DNA of 64,000 nucleotides from Sphingobacteriales bacterium. GTDB lineage: Bacteria > Bacteroidota > Bacteroidia > Chitinophagales > UBA2359. Every line of letters begins with the position of its first letter. The stretch's first letter is position 1. Positions 1 through 8,659 of this stretch are shown piece after piece. The notes beneath the pieces were generated by a model. The model searched no databases, was not told where the DNA came from, and saw only the letters and a list, made by a program, of their open reading frames with translations. A program made the translations under genes and the position numbers. The stretch covers positions 463,773-527,772 of the forward strand of contig JADJTG010000012.1 of the NCBI GenBank assembly GCA_016711285.1. Reading direction: 5' to 3'.

Positions 1-326
1 AACCTTTGGCTCCTGCCCCTACTTTGCAAACACGCAATCTGGCAGAAATAGAAAAAAAATCGGGCAACTTGTACGAGGCTATCGCTATTATGGGCAGACG
101 CGCCAACCAAGTGAGTGTCGGTATTAAAGAAGAGTTGCACGCCAAATTGCGCGAATTTGCCAACCACAACGACGACCTTGAAGAAGTACACGAAAACCGC
201 GAACAAATAGAAATATCGCGCCACTACGAGCGTTTGCCGCACCCAACTTTGGTAGCATTTAAAGAATATAACGAAAATCGTGTTTTCTTCCGCTATACCG
301 AAGAGAAACTGCCTGAAAACGCATAA
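1..326 (+). CDS. rpoZ: RNA polymerase omega/Rpb6-like subunit (5' end probably cut by window edge)
   Basis: Small subunit that stabilises core RNA polymerase in the cytoplasm. The visible protein is about 107 residues. The segment NLYEAIAIMGRRANQVSVGI followed by an acidic-basic helix is the Rpb6/omega signature of Bacteroidota. The first in-window start is a TTG at 6, but the frame stays open to the window edge, so the true ATG is probably a few codons upstream. The next gene starts within about 15 bases, and the order omega - CoaBC - PorD is a recurring Bacteroidota arrangement, which supports the call. Confidence 0.85.
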   Translation, partial: PLAPAPTLQTRNLAEIEKKSGNLYEAIAIMGRRANQVSVGIKEELHAKLREFANHNDDLEEVHENREQIEISRHYERLPHPTLVAFKEYNENRVFFRYTEEKLPENA

Positions 327-339
327 AAATGTTTTGGCT

Positions 340-1563
340 GTGAGCGCGTTAAAAGATAAAAAAATTATTGTAGGTGTGTGCGGAAGCATTGCTGCTTATA
401 AAACGGCAATGTTGGTGCGTTTGCTGGTAAAAAAAGGCGCACAGGTAAAAGTAATTATGACCGATGCCGCACAAACCTTTATCAGTGCGCTTACACTCGC
501 CACGCTTTCCAAAAATGAAGTATATAGCCGCTTTGAACGCAACGAAGGCGGCGCGTGGAACAACCACGTGGATTTGGGATTGTGGGCAGATGCGCTGCTG
601 ATAGCTCCGGCTTCTGCCAATACCCTTTCCAAAATGGCGCAAGGCAGTTGCGATAATCTTCTGCTGGCAACTTATTTGTCGGCGCGGTGTGCAGTGCTGG
701 CAGCTCCGGCAATGGATTTGGATATGTGGCAGCACCCCTCCACTCAGCGCAATATTGACCGCTTGCAAAAAGATGGCGTACAGTTGATACAGCCCGACAA
801 CGGCGAACTCGCCAGTGGCTTGCAGGGGGTGGGTAGGCTTGCCGAACCCGAAACTATTGTGCAAGCATTAGAAGTTTTTTTTATTCCACCAAAACCGCTT
901 CCTTTTACCGGAAAAAAAATACTCATCACCGCAGGACCTACCTACGAAAACCTCGACCCCGTGCGTTTTATAGGCAATTATTCCAGCGGTAAAATGGGCA
1001 TTGCCCTTGCCGATGCAGCGGCGGCTCAGGGTGCAAAGGTGTTGTTGGTGCTGGGACCCACCGCCCTCGCACCTACCCACGAGCAGGTGCAGGTAGTACG
1101 GGTGCACTCGGCAGCACAAATGCTGGAGGCTTGCACCCGACAATTTCCCGATAGCGACATCGCTGTTATGGCGGCGGCAGTTGCCGATTATACGCCCAAA
1201 GAAGTCAGCGAACGCAAAATCAAGAAAGGCGAAGGCGAGGGCTTGGTGATAGAATTAGTGAAAACCGCCGATATTCTCAAAACATTAGGACAACAAAAAC
1301 AACCCCATCAGGTATTGGTGGGCTTTGCTTTGGAAACGCACGATGCACAAGCCAACGGATTTAAAAAATTGCACAGCAAAAATGCCGATGCCATCGTACT
1401 CAATTCTATGCAAGACAGTGGGGCGGGTTTTCAGCACGATACCAACAAAATCACTATTTTATTAAATGACCACAGCATACAGGAATTTCCGCTCAAAAGC
1501 AAAAAAGAAGTCGCTTTGGATATTTTGACGACTTGTGCCGAATTGATGCGACAAAAACAATAA
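340..1563 (+). CDS. coaBC: Bifunctional phosphopantothenoylcysteine decarboxylase / phosphopantothenate-cysteine ligase
   Basis: Makes 4'-phosphopantetheine for coenzyme A: the ligase half joins cysteine to phosphopantothenate and the decarboxylase half removes CO2. The N-terminal flavoprotein half begins KIIVGVCGSIAAYK and has PAMDLDMW, an Asp variant of the usual PAMNxxMW loop. The C-terminal half carries ITAGPTYENLDPVRFIGNYS and SSGKMG, the nucleotide-binding part of CoaB, and ends with the usual KIKK-type lysines. The frame is open from 280, but that would overlap the upstream gene by 47 bases, so I prefer the GTG at 340 (MSALKDKK...). Length of about 407 residues is normal. It is probably cotranscribed with the omega gene. 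Confidence 0.93.
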   Translation: MSALKDKKIIVGVCGSIAAYKTAMLVRLLVKKGAQVKVIMTDAAQTFISALTLATLSKNEVYSRFERNEGGAWNNHVDLGLWADALLIAPASANTLSKMAQGSCDNLLLATYLSARCAVLAAPAMDLDMWQHPSTQRNIDRLQKDGVQLIQPDNGELASGLQGVGRLAEPETIVQALEVFFIPPKPLPFTGKKILITAGPTYENLDPVRFIGNYSSGKMGIALADAAAAQGAKVLLVLGPTALAPTHEQVQVVRVHSAAQMLEACTRQFPDSDIAVMAAAVADYTPKEVSERKIKKGEGEGLVIELVKTADILKTLGQQKQPHQVLVGFALETHDAQANGFKKLHSKNADAIVLNSMQDSGAGFQHDTNKITILLNDHSIQEFPLKSKKEVALDILTTCAELMRQKQ

Positions 1564-1642
1564 TGTGTTTTATTCGCACCAAAAAAATGGCAGATTTTGA
1601 AGTGCTGATGATATAAATATTGCTTTGCCCGAATTTTTAGGA

Positions 1643-1650
1643 TATTTTTG
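1643..1650 (+). promoter_or_regulatory. Candidate Bacteroidota -7 box (TATTTTTG)
   Basis: An exact TAnnTTTG match lies 70 bases upstream of the porD start in the 156-base AT-rich gap after coaBC. A TTTG lies at 1624-1627, somewhat closer than the usual -33 spacing, so this is only a candidate. Confidence 0.3.
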
Positions 1651-1719
1651 TAAAGTTTTATAAAAGGTTTTTATATAAAAATCCTTTTTTCTTCGTTATT
1701 TTTATTATAAAATATAAAT

Positions 1720-2745
1720 ATGAAAAAATATTTCACAACCGCCCTGTTGTTGGTATTGGGCAATACATTTTCAGGTATTGCCCAAGAGTTGAATTGTAAA
1801 GTGGTGGTGCTTACACAGGCGGTGCGTACTGCCGACCCTGCCATTTTTAAAACACTGGAAGCCGACCTCAATAATTTTATGAACAGTATGCAATGGACAA
1901 ATGATGCTTTTAAGACCGAAGAGCGCATTGATTGCAGCATTACCATCAATATCACTGAAGAAAAAGGAGGCTCTAAATTCGGTGCCGAAGCCACTGTTCA
2001 GTCCAGCCGCCCTGTGTATAACGCCGCTTACAGTACCGCCGTTTTTGAACACAAAGACAGCGACTGGACTTTTGATTATGCACAATATCAGCCCATCAAT
2101 TTTGATAAAAACGCTTATACCTCCGAGTTGGCGGCATTGTGTGCTTATTATGCGTATGTAATTTTGGGGTTTGATTACGATTCCTTTGCACCCAAAGGCG
2201 GTACGCCGCACTTTGAACGGGCTTTTGATATTATCAACTACTCCAAAAATGACGGCGGCTGGAGTCGCACCGACAATAATAAACGCAATCGTTATTTTTT
2301 AATAGAAAATCTGCTCAATACACGCTTTGGCAATTTTCGTCAGGCATATTATATGTATCATCGGCAGGGTTTAGACCGTATGTACAGCGATGTGCAGGAA
2401 GGCAGACAAAATATAGCAGATGCTTTGGCAATGATAGAAAATACTTTTGTTGAAAACCGCAATTCTATGTTGCAGGGTGTTTTTAATAATATTAAAAATG
2501 ATGAAATCATAGACATATTTTCGGACAAAAGTGTAGCTGCCAATTTAAAAACCAAAATCAGCAATACACTCGCCAATATAGACCCGCCTACGGCACAGAA
2601 ATTTGTTACGAAAGCCGGTGTAGGAGCAGCCCCTCGCGGCGGTGGTGCAAGCCCTGCCACTAACCCACCTGCCGGCGACAGCAGAAACAATGCCGCGCCG
2701 CGCCCCAATGTGCCAGCCAATCCGCGCGAAGGACGCGGGGGATAA
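1720..2745 (+). CDS. porD: Type IX secretion protein PorD (DUF4835)
   Basis: 341-residue exported protein, signal peptide MKKYFTTALLLVLGNTFSGIAQ. The body (ELNCKVVV..., paired beta segments such as VFEHKDSDWTFDYAQYQPIN, and GFDYDSFAPKGG) matches the DUF4835 family, which Bacteroidota annotations name PorD, a periplasmic T9SS accessory protein. Its place after rpoZ and coaBC is the standard neighbourhood; recN, which often follows, is replaced here by a glycosyltransferase. Odd feature: from about residue 297 the protein ends in a roughly 44-residue Gly/Pro/Ala/Asn/Arg-rich tail of low complexity. Family assignment is firm; the precise role is inferred from family naming. Confidence 0.85.
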   Translation: MKKYFTTALLLVLGNTFSGIAQELNCKVVVLTQAVRTADPAIFKTLEADLNNFMNSMQWTNDAFKTEERIDCSITINITEEKGGSKFGAEATVQSSRPVYNAAYSTAVFEHKDSDWTFDYAQYQPINFDKNAYTSELAALCAYYAYVILGFDYDSFAPKGGTPHFERAFDIINYSKNDGGWSRTDNNKRNRYFLIENLLNTRFGNFRQAYYMYHRQGLDRMYSDVQEGRQNIADALAMIENTFVENRNSMLQGVFNNIKNDEIIDIFSDKSVAANLKTKISNTLANIDPPTAQKFVTKAGVGAAPRGGGASPATNPPAGDSRNNAAPRPNVPANPREGRGG

Positions 2746-2781
2746 ATAAAAGAATTTAAGAAGATATTATCTCTTCCTATT

Positions 2782-3768
2782 TTGAAAATCCTCGTTCTTC
2801 GTTTCAGTTCTATTGGCGACATTGTGCTTACTACGCCTGTGTTGCGTTGTTTGTATCGCCAAATGCCAACTGCCGAAATTCACTACCTCACCAAAGCGCA
2901 ATATACCGCCGTTTTGGAGCATAATCCTTATATTCATCGCCTCCACACTTTTCAGCACAAAATATCCGAAGTGCTAGCCACTTTGCAGCAGGCGCGTTTT
3001 GATGCCGTGATTGATTTGCACCATAATTTGCGCACTGCTTTTCTGACACGGAAATTAGGCGTACCTTTTTATACTTTTCCAAAACTTAATATTGAAAAAT
3101 GGTTGTTGGTGAATTTTAAAATAAACCGCCTGCCCGCTGTTCATATTGTAGATAGATATTTGCAATGTACGCAACAATGGAATATTTACAATGATGGTGA
3201 GGGTTTGGATTATTTTTTGGCAGAAAAAGACCACATAGATATAGCGGCGCAATTTGGCATAAAAGAACCTTTTATCGCTTTTGCCATCGGCGGACAACAC
3301 GCCACCAAAAAACTGCCGCCCCTACAATTGGCGGCAGTATGCGAAAAACTACCGCTTCCGGTGCTGCTCTTGGGCGGCTCTGAAGATGCAGAGGCGGGAA
3401 ATTTTATTCAAGAGCGTACCCCGCACGCTATCAATGCCTGCGGCACGCTGAAACTCAACCAATCAGCATCGGTGCTGCAACAAGCCGCCGCCGTCATTAC
3501 ACACGACACCGGATTGATGCACATTGCTGCCGCTTTTCGCAAACCCATCGTTTCTATCTGGGGCAATACCGTTCCTGAATTTGGCATGTATCCCTATTTG
3601 CCGACAGCGCAACAGCAACAAAGCATTTGCATTGAAAACAAAACATTAAGCTGCCGCCCCTGCTCCAAAATAGGATTTGAGCGTTGCCCGAAAAAACATT
3701 TCCTGTGTATGAACAGCCTTGCTCCCGACCACATCGCTGCCGCCGCTATGCAATTTATACGCGGTTGA
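2782..3768 (+). CDS. Glycosyltransferase family 9 (heptosyltransferase-like)
   Basis: 328-residue LPS-core type glycosyltransferase with GT-B fold, acting at the cytoplasmic side of the inner membrane. Visible features are the N-terminal RFSSIGDIVLTTPVLR motif of ADP-heptose:LPS heptosyltransferases and, near the C terminus, THDTGLMHIAAAF, the donor-binding helix of the family. A Cys cluster follows (CRPCSKIGFERCPKK). The start is a TTG 36 bases after porD; no better ATG exists. It overlaps the convergent cupin gene by 14 bases at the stop. The sugar donor cannot be told from sequence. Confidence 0.85.
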   Translation: MKILVLRFSSIGDIVLTTPVLRCLYRQMPTAEIHYLTKAQYTAVLEHNPYIHRLHTFQHKISEVLATLQQARFDAVIDLHHNLRTAFLTRKLGVPFYTFPKLNIEKWLLVNFKINRLPAVHIVDRYLQCTQQWNIYNDGEGLDYFLAEKDHIDIAAQFGIKEPFIAFAIGGQHATKKLPPLQLAAVCEKLPLPVLLLGGSEDAEAGNFIQERTPHAINACGTLKLNQSASVLQQAAAVITHDTGLMHIAAAFRKPIVSIWGNTVPEFGMYPYLPTAQQQQSICIENKTLSCRPCSKIGFERCPKKHFLCMNSLAPDHIAAAAMQFIRG

Positions 3769-4096
3769 AGTCGTCTTCAAAACGAACAATATCATCTTCG
3801 CCGAAATATGTAACCGTCTGTACCTCTATAAAAGTCAGTTTTTCTGTTTGACGATTGGCTACACGATGCTTGGCTTGCAGTGGAATTAAAATAGTTTCGC
3901 CGGCTTTTACCTCAAAAATTTCATCATTGAGCGTTACATGAGCTATGCCCTCCACCACTGTCCACGCTTCTTGGCGTTTGTAGTGCATTTGATAGCTTAA
4001 GCGTTTATCCGACAATACTTCTATGCGTTTTACTTTGCAATAGGGTGCATCTAACAGCACTTCATACATGCCCCAGGGACGATAATCTATTTCCAT
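3755..4096 (-). CDS. Cupin protein, mannose-6-phosphate isomerase type II-like
   Basis: 113-residue single-domain cupin. The sequence RPWGMYEVL, then SYQMHYKRQEAWTVVEG and VKAGETILIPLQAKHRVAN resembles the C-terminal sugar-phosphate isomerase cupin of bifunctional ManC/type II phosphomannose isomerases; the metal ligands are probably the His of MHYKRQE, the Glu of RQEAW and the His of AKHRV. It stands alone, without a guanylyltransferase domain. It converges on the glycosyltransferase gene with overlapping stops, so both may serve surface-sugar synthesis. Substrate is inferred only. Confidence 0.75.
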   Translation of the reverse strand: MEIDYRPWGMYEVLLDAPYCKVKRIEVLSDKRLSYQMHYKRQEAWTVVEGIAHVTLNDEIFEVKAGETILIPLQAKHRVANRQTEKLTFIEVQTVTYFGEDDIVRFEDDFNRV

Positions 4097-4185
4097 ATCT
4101 TTTAAATATTGAATTGCAAAAATAGTGTTTTTATATCAAAATATGGACAATGCTTTTGTGAGAATGTCACATCATCTCCTTCAAA

Positions 4186-4722
4186 TTAATGACATTTAAA
4201 ATAATCAAACGGCTCTAAGCAGGTTTGGCAGCGATGCAGCGACTTGCAGGGCGTAGAGCCAAAAGGTGATATGAGCGTGGTGTTTCGGCTGCCGCAATGA
4301 GGGCAGGCTATGCGCAGTGCTTCGGGTTTGAGCTGTTGTATGTCGGCGGTGGCGGCTTCGGGCGGAGCAATACCGAATTGTCGCAATTTTTCGCGGGCGG
4401 CGGCACTTATCCAGTCGCTCGTCCACGCAGGCGAAAGCACAGTGGTGAGCATAAAATTTGTCACTCCTTTTTCGCGGAGTTTGGCAGCAATATCATCGGC
4501 GATGGTTTTGGTGGCAGGACAACCGGAATAAGTAGGCGTGATGATGATTTCAAACTGTTGGGCGGCTTGATGATACAATACTTCGCGTACTACACCGAGT
4601 TCCACCACATCTATCACCGGAATTTCGGGGTCTTGTACTTCGTGGAGATAATGCCAAACAGCAGCAATAAGCGTATCATCGGATTGCATCTTCAAATCAG
4701 ATCTGTTATTTATATCTGCCAT
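4186..4722 (-). CDS. paaD: PaaD-like phenylacetyl-CoA epoxidase subunit / Fe-S assembly protein
   Basis: 178 residues. The N-terminal half is a MIP18/SufT-type domain (VQDPEIPVIDVVELGVVR; TPTYSGCPATKTI), and the C terminus is a four-Cys zinc ribbon (CPHCGSRNT ... CQTCLEPFDYFKC). This combination is typical of PaaD, which helps mature the PaaABCE epoxidase of aerobic phenylacetate breakdown. None of paaA, B, C or E is within the window, so the gene is an orphan here; it may serve a remote paa operon or a more general Fe-S role. An alternative start is Met12. Neighbours are a cupin gene and an unrelated surface protein, both also on the minus strand. Confidence 0.83.
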   Translation of the reverse strand: MADINNRSDLKMQSDDTLIAAVWHYLHEVQDPEIPVIDVVELGVVREVLYHQAAQQFEIIITPTYSGCPATKTIADDIAAKLREKGVTNFMLTTVLSPAWTSDWISAAAREKLRQFGIAPPEAATADIQQLKPEALRIACPHCGSRNTTLISPFGSTPCKSLHRCQTCLEPFDYFKCH

Positions 4723-4806
4723 TTTTTTGCTGATAATGTATAAATATTTATTTTTTTATAAAGTATTTTATTGAGAAAAAAAATACCCCTGATATATAAA
4801 CATTCA

Positions 4807-7453
4807 TCAATCTAAATTTCCTGTGAGAGCCACTGCTTTTTTAAAAGTTTCCGAGTCGCCTTTTAAATTAAAAGTTTCCAAAACCACTACATACATACCT
4901 ACTCCCGCTTTTTCGCCATTGCTCAAAGTGCCGTCCCATTGATAAAAACCCTTGACTGCCAGCAAATCATTTTGTACCAAACGGCGCACTTCGCGTCCGG
5001 CAGCGTCAAAAATGGTGATATTGGCAGTATAACCGGCTTCGGGCATTTCATAATTGAGCAGTAAATAATCTTTATTAGAGTCGCCATCGGGCGAAAAAGC
5101 ATTTTCGGAAAGCGTAAAACGGTCGTCGTTGTTGAGGTCGCCGATAAATTTCTGCGAATTTTGATATGCGGGCGTGGCGTATCCCACCGAAGATGCCGCC
5201 GAGTGCCAGTTGCTGCGGCTGTTAGAGGTAGCCTCCGAACTGATACGCTCCAAAGAAACGCCGTTGAGGTCGTCTAAAAGTGCATAATGCCAAGATGAAA
5301 AGTAGGCGACCCAATCAATAAAAATACCTTGGTTGGTGCTGAGAATTACGATACCCGCATCATCATTATAAGAAGGCAAACTCACTTGTATAAAATGGTC
5401 TGGATTGGGTGTATTGTATTGTTGTTTTACCAAAGCGGGGTCGGTAGTGAGCACTACATATTCTTGCGGAAACAATAAATATGAATCGCCGCCGATGAGT
5501 TCTGCATCGTCCATAGCGAGTTGTTCAAAAACAATTACACCATTGGCGATATACAAAGATGAGAGGTCAATTACTTTATTGGAACGATTGTAAAGCTCTA
5601 CAAAATCTACATTTCCGGTAGCAGGATTAAATAATATTTCATTAATTACCACATCATTTGCTTCTATGGGTGACGGAATGGCGAATTGTGCCACCGCAGT
5701 GGTGAGCGCATTGCCCGTGCAATCATAAATGCCACCGTTGATATTGATAGTATAAATGATGCTGTTTTGCAAAGGCTCGGATAATGTAAGGAGCAGCGTT
5801 TTGGAATTGGGGAAGAAAGTGCTGCCACTGTACAATGCTATTGCTGATGGTATAATTGGAAAATCCGGCATCTGAACTCACAGATTCGTCAAATAATAAT
5901 TGCAAAGTGGTATTATCAATTATACCCACGCGCACCAATTCGGGAGCAATCGTGTCAGGATTAGTTCCTTTTACCGAATTTACTTTGCCCGGTGTGCCGC
6001 CGTTGGCAGCTACCGATGCCCGCCAGTTGGAGGCTTCTGCACAGGGGTTGTCCGCATCTATCATTTCCAAAGTCCAGCCGCCATTTTCTTTCAGGGCATC
6101 GCCATACCACGAACTGTTGTACGAAACACTGTGAATGAGTTCGCCATTTTGGTTTTTAAGGCTCAATACATCGCCGTCATTATTCAAAGAAGGAAAAGAA
6201 GCCAAAGCCAGTGTTTTTCCGAAACTTGCAAAAGCGGAAGCATCTGCTTCGGCACATATTATTATATAATCATTCGGCTGCACCACAAAAGCGGGCAGTG
6301 TTTTATCCGCCGAAGCATCGCCGAAAGTCCAGTTTTGTAAATCCAACACTTTGTCGGAACGGTTGTATATTTCAACAAATTCGGCGGCGGGTAATACCGG
6401 CTCTACATCGGGTGCGCCTTCGTAATCGGCAAAAATTTCGTTGATAAGCACATCAAACGGTTCGGCGACTGCTGCCTGAAAATAGCTAAAAGGCTCTGTA
6501 AAAACTGCCGCCACATTGCCTTGATTGTCGGCTATATTATTGATACTCAGCTCTAAAGGTACATTCGGCGGAAAACCGCCATTGAAAGTTAAATGCACCA
6601 AAGCCGGATTACCCCCATCTACTACGGCACTGTTGGGTGCGCCCACACCTCCGTTTGTTGCATAGTTGACGATATTTTCGGCAGCAGTTTCCTGTACGGC
6701 TTCATCAAACAAAATATCCAAAGTGCCGTTTCCGGTAACACTGACACTCACCACTTGCGGTGCAGTAGTATCTATAATAATTGCTCCGGCATAAAAATTA
6801 TCAAAAAAGAATTTTTGAATATTGGAACTGGTAAAGGTACACTGCACTCCCAACCAATCAGCCTGTGTAATGCTGTTGTCGGTGGCAGCACCTTGCAGTT
6901 GGTAATTAGTGCCTCCGGCGGCATCAGCCCATAGCTGCCATTCGGCGGCGGCGGTGCGGATAATTTTGACACCTAAAACCGGATTAGTGGCAGCAATGCC
7001 ATCGGTGCTGCTGATAAGGAGCGTTTCGGTGCTGCCTTCCTGCTTATAAAAATCTACGCCATCGGCACTGCCATTTTCGCCAATGCGCACAAAGTAGCCG
7101 TTGAGTGGCTGACTAAAATCGCTGTTGTCGGCGGCGATATATATTTTGCAATAATTATTATCGGAAGGAGCGAAGCCCAAACGCACATAAAAATTCCATT
7201 CGGCGGCGGCATTCGGATTCAAAGCGGTAGTCGCTAATTGAGCCGTACCCGCAGCAGCAGCAGCATTGAGTCGCAACTCACCGGAAACTACCGTAAACAT
7301 TTCTGCATCGCCTTGCCAAGCGGGATTAGCAGTAAAATTTTCATCGCTGAAATTATCACTCATTTGCCCCTGCACAGTTGCAGACAAAACGAAACAGCAC
7401 AATATCCACAAAAAAAAACGTTGTATCATCTTTTTAACGGCTCTGTTTTTCAA
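4807..7453 (-). CDS. Secreted lamin-tail-domain surface protein with FlgD-like C terminus (one frameshift)
   Basis: Runs in two frames, 7453-5723 and 5871-4807, which join near 5830-5850. The first frame reads GFSNYTISNSIVQW and the second SGSTFFPNSKTLLLTL; together they restore one roughly 880-residue protein. Order: signal peptide (FFLWILCCFVLSATVQGQ), a LamG/concanavalin-like region, a Big-like sheet (PQVVSVSVTGNGTLDILFDE), lamin-tail domain 1 (VLINEIFADYEG ... FVEIYNRSDKVLDL), a second Big-like repeat spanning the break, lamin-tail domain 2 (VVINEILFNPATGNVDFVEL), and a FlgD-Ig-like C-terminal module (FSPDGDSNKDYLLL ... YQWDGTLSNGEKAGVGMYVV) of the kind used for T9SS export. It probably sits on the cell surface. 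Function unknown. Confidence 0.75.
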
Positions 7454-7571
7454 AGATTTTTATTAAAAATAAAAAGAAAAAGGAAAGTTAAAAAGAAATA
7501 GCGGTATCAACAGCATTTTATTCAAAAAAATGAATAAAACAACTATATTTTTTTGCTAAAAACGGTAAAAG

Positions 7572-8411
7572 TCAGAAGCGATACAAATCTTTTTTGGTAA
7601 ATGTCCACTCAGGTGTTTTAAGCTGCTCCTTAATTTGCTGCAAGCTGTACCAAGGGCTGAGGGCGGCATTGTTGGGATTTTGAAGCACTTGAATATCCTG
7701 TGCGGGCATATAGCTTTGTATCAGCAAAAAGAGGGTTTCGCCATTTGCAGGGTTTTTGGCAACATCGGCTACCAGCACAGCGTGTCCGGGCGAACCGCCC
7801 TGTATCCACACATCGCCGATTTGCAAGTTGCTGATGTCGGCAACGGGTTTCATTTCTTTTTGCAGCGATAAAGTGCCGGCATATATAAATACCAACTCCA
7901 TAAAATCCATAAACTTATTGCGCTCGTTGGAGTTGTAGCCGGTGAGTACCCAATTGGTTTTGTTGCCGTTGATTTGAATGCGGTAGCCGCCGCGCCATTT
8001 GGAATATTCTGCCAAAAAGCCATTGGTGAAATGAAAGTTGATTTTATCATATTGTTTGTGGCGGTAAAAATATTCGGCACGCAGGCGCATAATGGCATCG
8101 GCGCATTGTTGCAGATCTTTTTCGCCCACCGACATATCTACTACTGCAGCATAAATTCCGTTGTTGGGTTTTACGCGACCGTTGTAATGATACACATACG
8201 TTCCGTGTGGTTTGAGGGGAAGATTTTGGAGATACTCGCCGAAAGAGGCGGCATCATTTGGGGCTCGTACAAAACCCGCAGGCGGCGCAATACGCGTTTG
8301 GAGGGTGGTGCCTTTGGGGCGTATATGTTTTGAAGTCGGTGTATCTTGTGGCACGGGCATATCTGCATATATTGTGCGTAAGCACCACAAAAACAACAAT
8401 AAAATATACAT
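7572..8411 (-). CDS. DUF4846 family exported protein
   Basis: 279 residues, beginning with a hydrophobic signal segment (MYILLLFLWCLRTIYAD). Family features are FGEYLQNLPLKPHGTYVYHY near the N terminus, the central MRLRAEYFYRHKQYDKINFHF, and a C-terminal GDVWIQGGSPGHAVLVADVA block. The GHAVLVAD segment resembles the His-containing strand of NlpC/P60-like folds, but I do not see a clear catalytic Cys, so no peptidase activity is claimed. Function unknown. It stands alone on the minus strand between two surface-protein genes. Confidence 0.8.
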   Translation of the reverse strand: MYILLLFLWCLRTIYADMPVPQDTPTSKHIRPKGTTLQTRIAPPAGFVRAPNDAASFGEYLQNLPLKPHGTYVYHYNGRVKPNNGIYAAVVDMSVGEKDLQQCADAIMRLRAEYFYRHKQYDKINFHFTNGFLAEYSKWRGGYRIQINGNKTNWVLTGYNSNERNKFMDFMELVFIYAGTLSLQKEMKPVADISNLQIGDVWIQGGSPGHAVLVADVAKNPANGETLFLLIQSYMPAQDIQVLQNPNNAALSPWYSLQQIKEQLKTPEWTFTKKDLYRF

Positions 8412-8445
8412 TTTTTTAAACTATTTATTTTTAACTAAACAATGA

Positions 8446-8481
8446 TAAAAAAAGCACTCGCATTATAAAAATACGAGTGCT
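8446..8481 (-). terminator. Rho-independent terminator on the minus strand
   Basis: An 8-bp perfect stem (AGCACTCG at 8453-8460, CGAGTGCT at 8474-8481) is followed, reading the minus strand, by a run of T (A run at 8446-8452 on the plus strand). It would end transcription of the type B T9SS gene and of the transposase remnant beside it. Confidence 0.6.
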
Positions 8482-8503
8482 GGTATGATTCAATGGACCT
8501 CTT

Positions 8504-8659
8504 TCATAATAGGTAGTTACAAATAGCTGCGATTAAATTTAGTCTTAAGAAGAACCTCTTTCTCCTGCACCGATATTTTTCAGCTAAGATTCTGACTATT
8601 TTCATAGTCCTTATCACATTTTCTACTTGGACTCTACTGGCAGAAATTATAAAACATTG
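8504..8659 (-). pseudogene. C-terminal remnant of an IS5-like transposase
   Basis: Open minus-strand reading of about 51 codons without its own start: RVQVENVIRTMKIVRILAEK, then YRCRRKRFFLRLNLIAAIC and a stop at 8504-8506. The pattern VENVI..K..RILAEKYRxRRKRFxLRxNLIAxIxNY is the typical C terminus of IS5-type DDE transposases; the Glu of VEN would be the last catalytic residue. It begins directly after the stop codon of the type B T9SS gene and in the same frame; the catalytic Asp-containing parts are absent. Not listed as a normal gene because it lacks a start. Confidence 0.6.
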
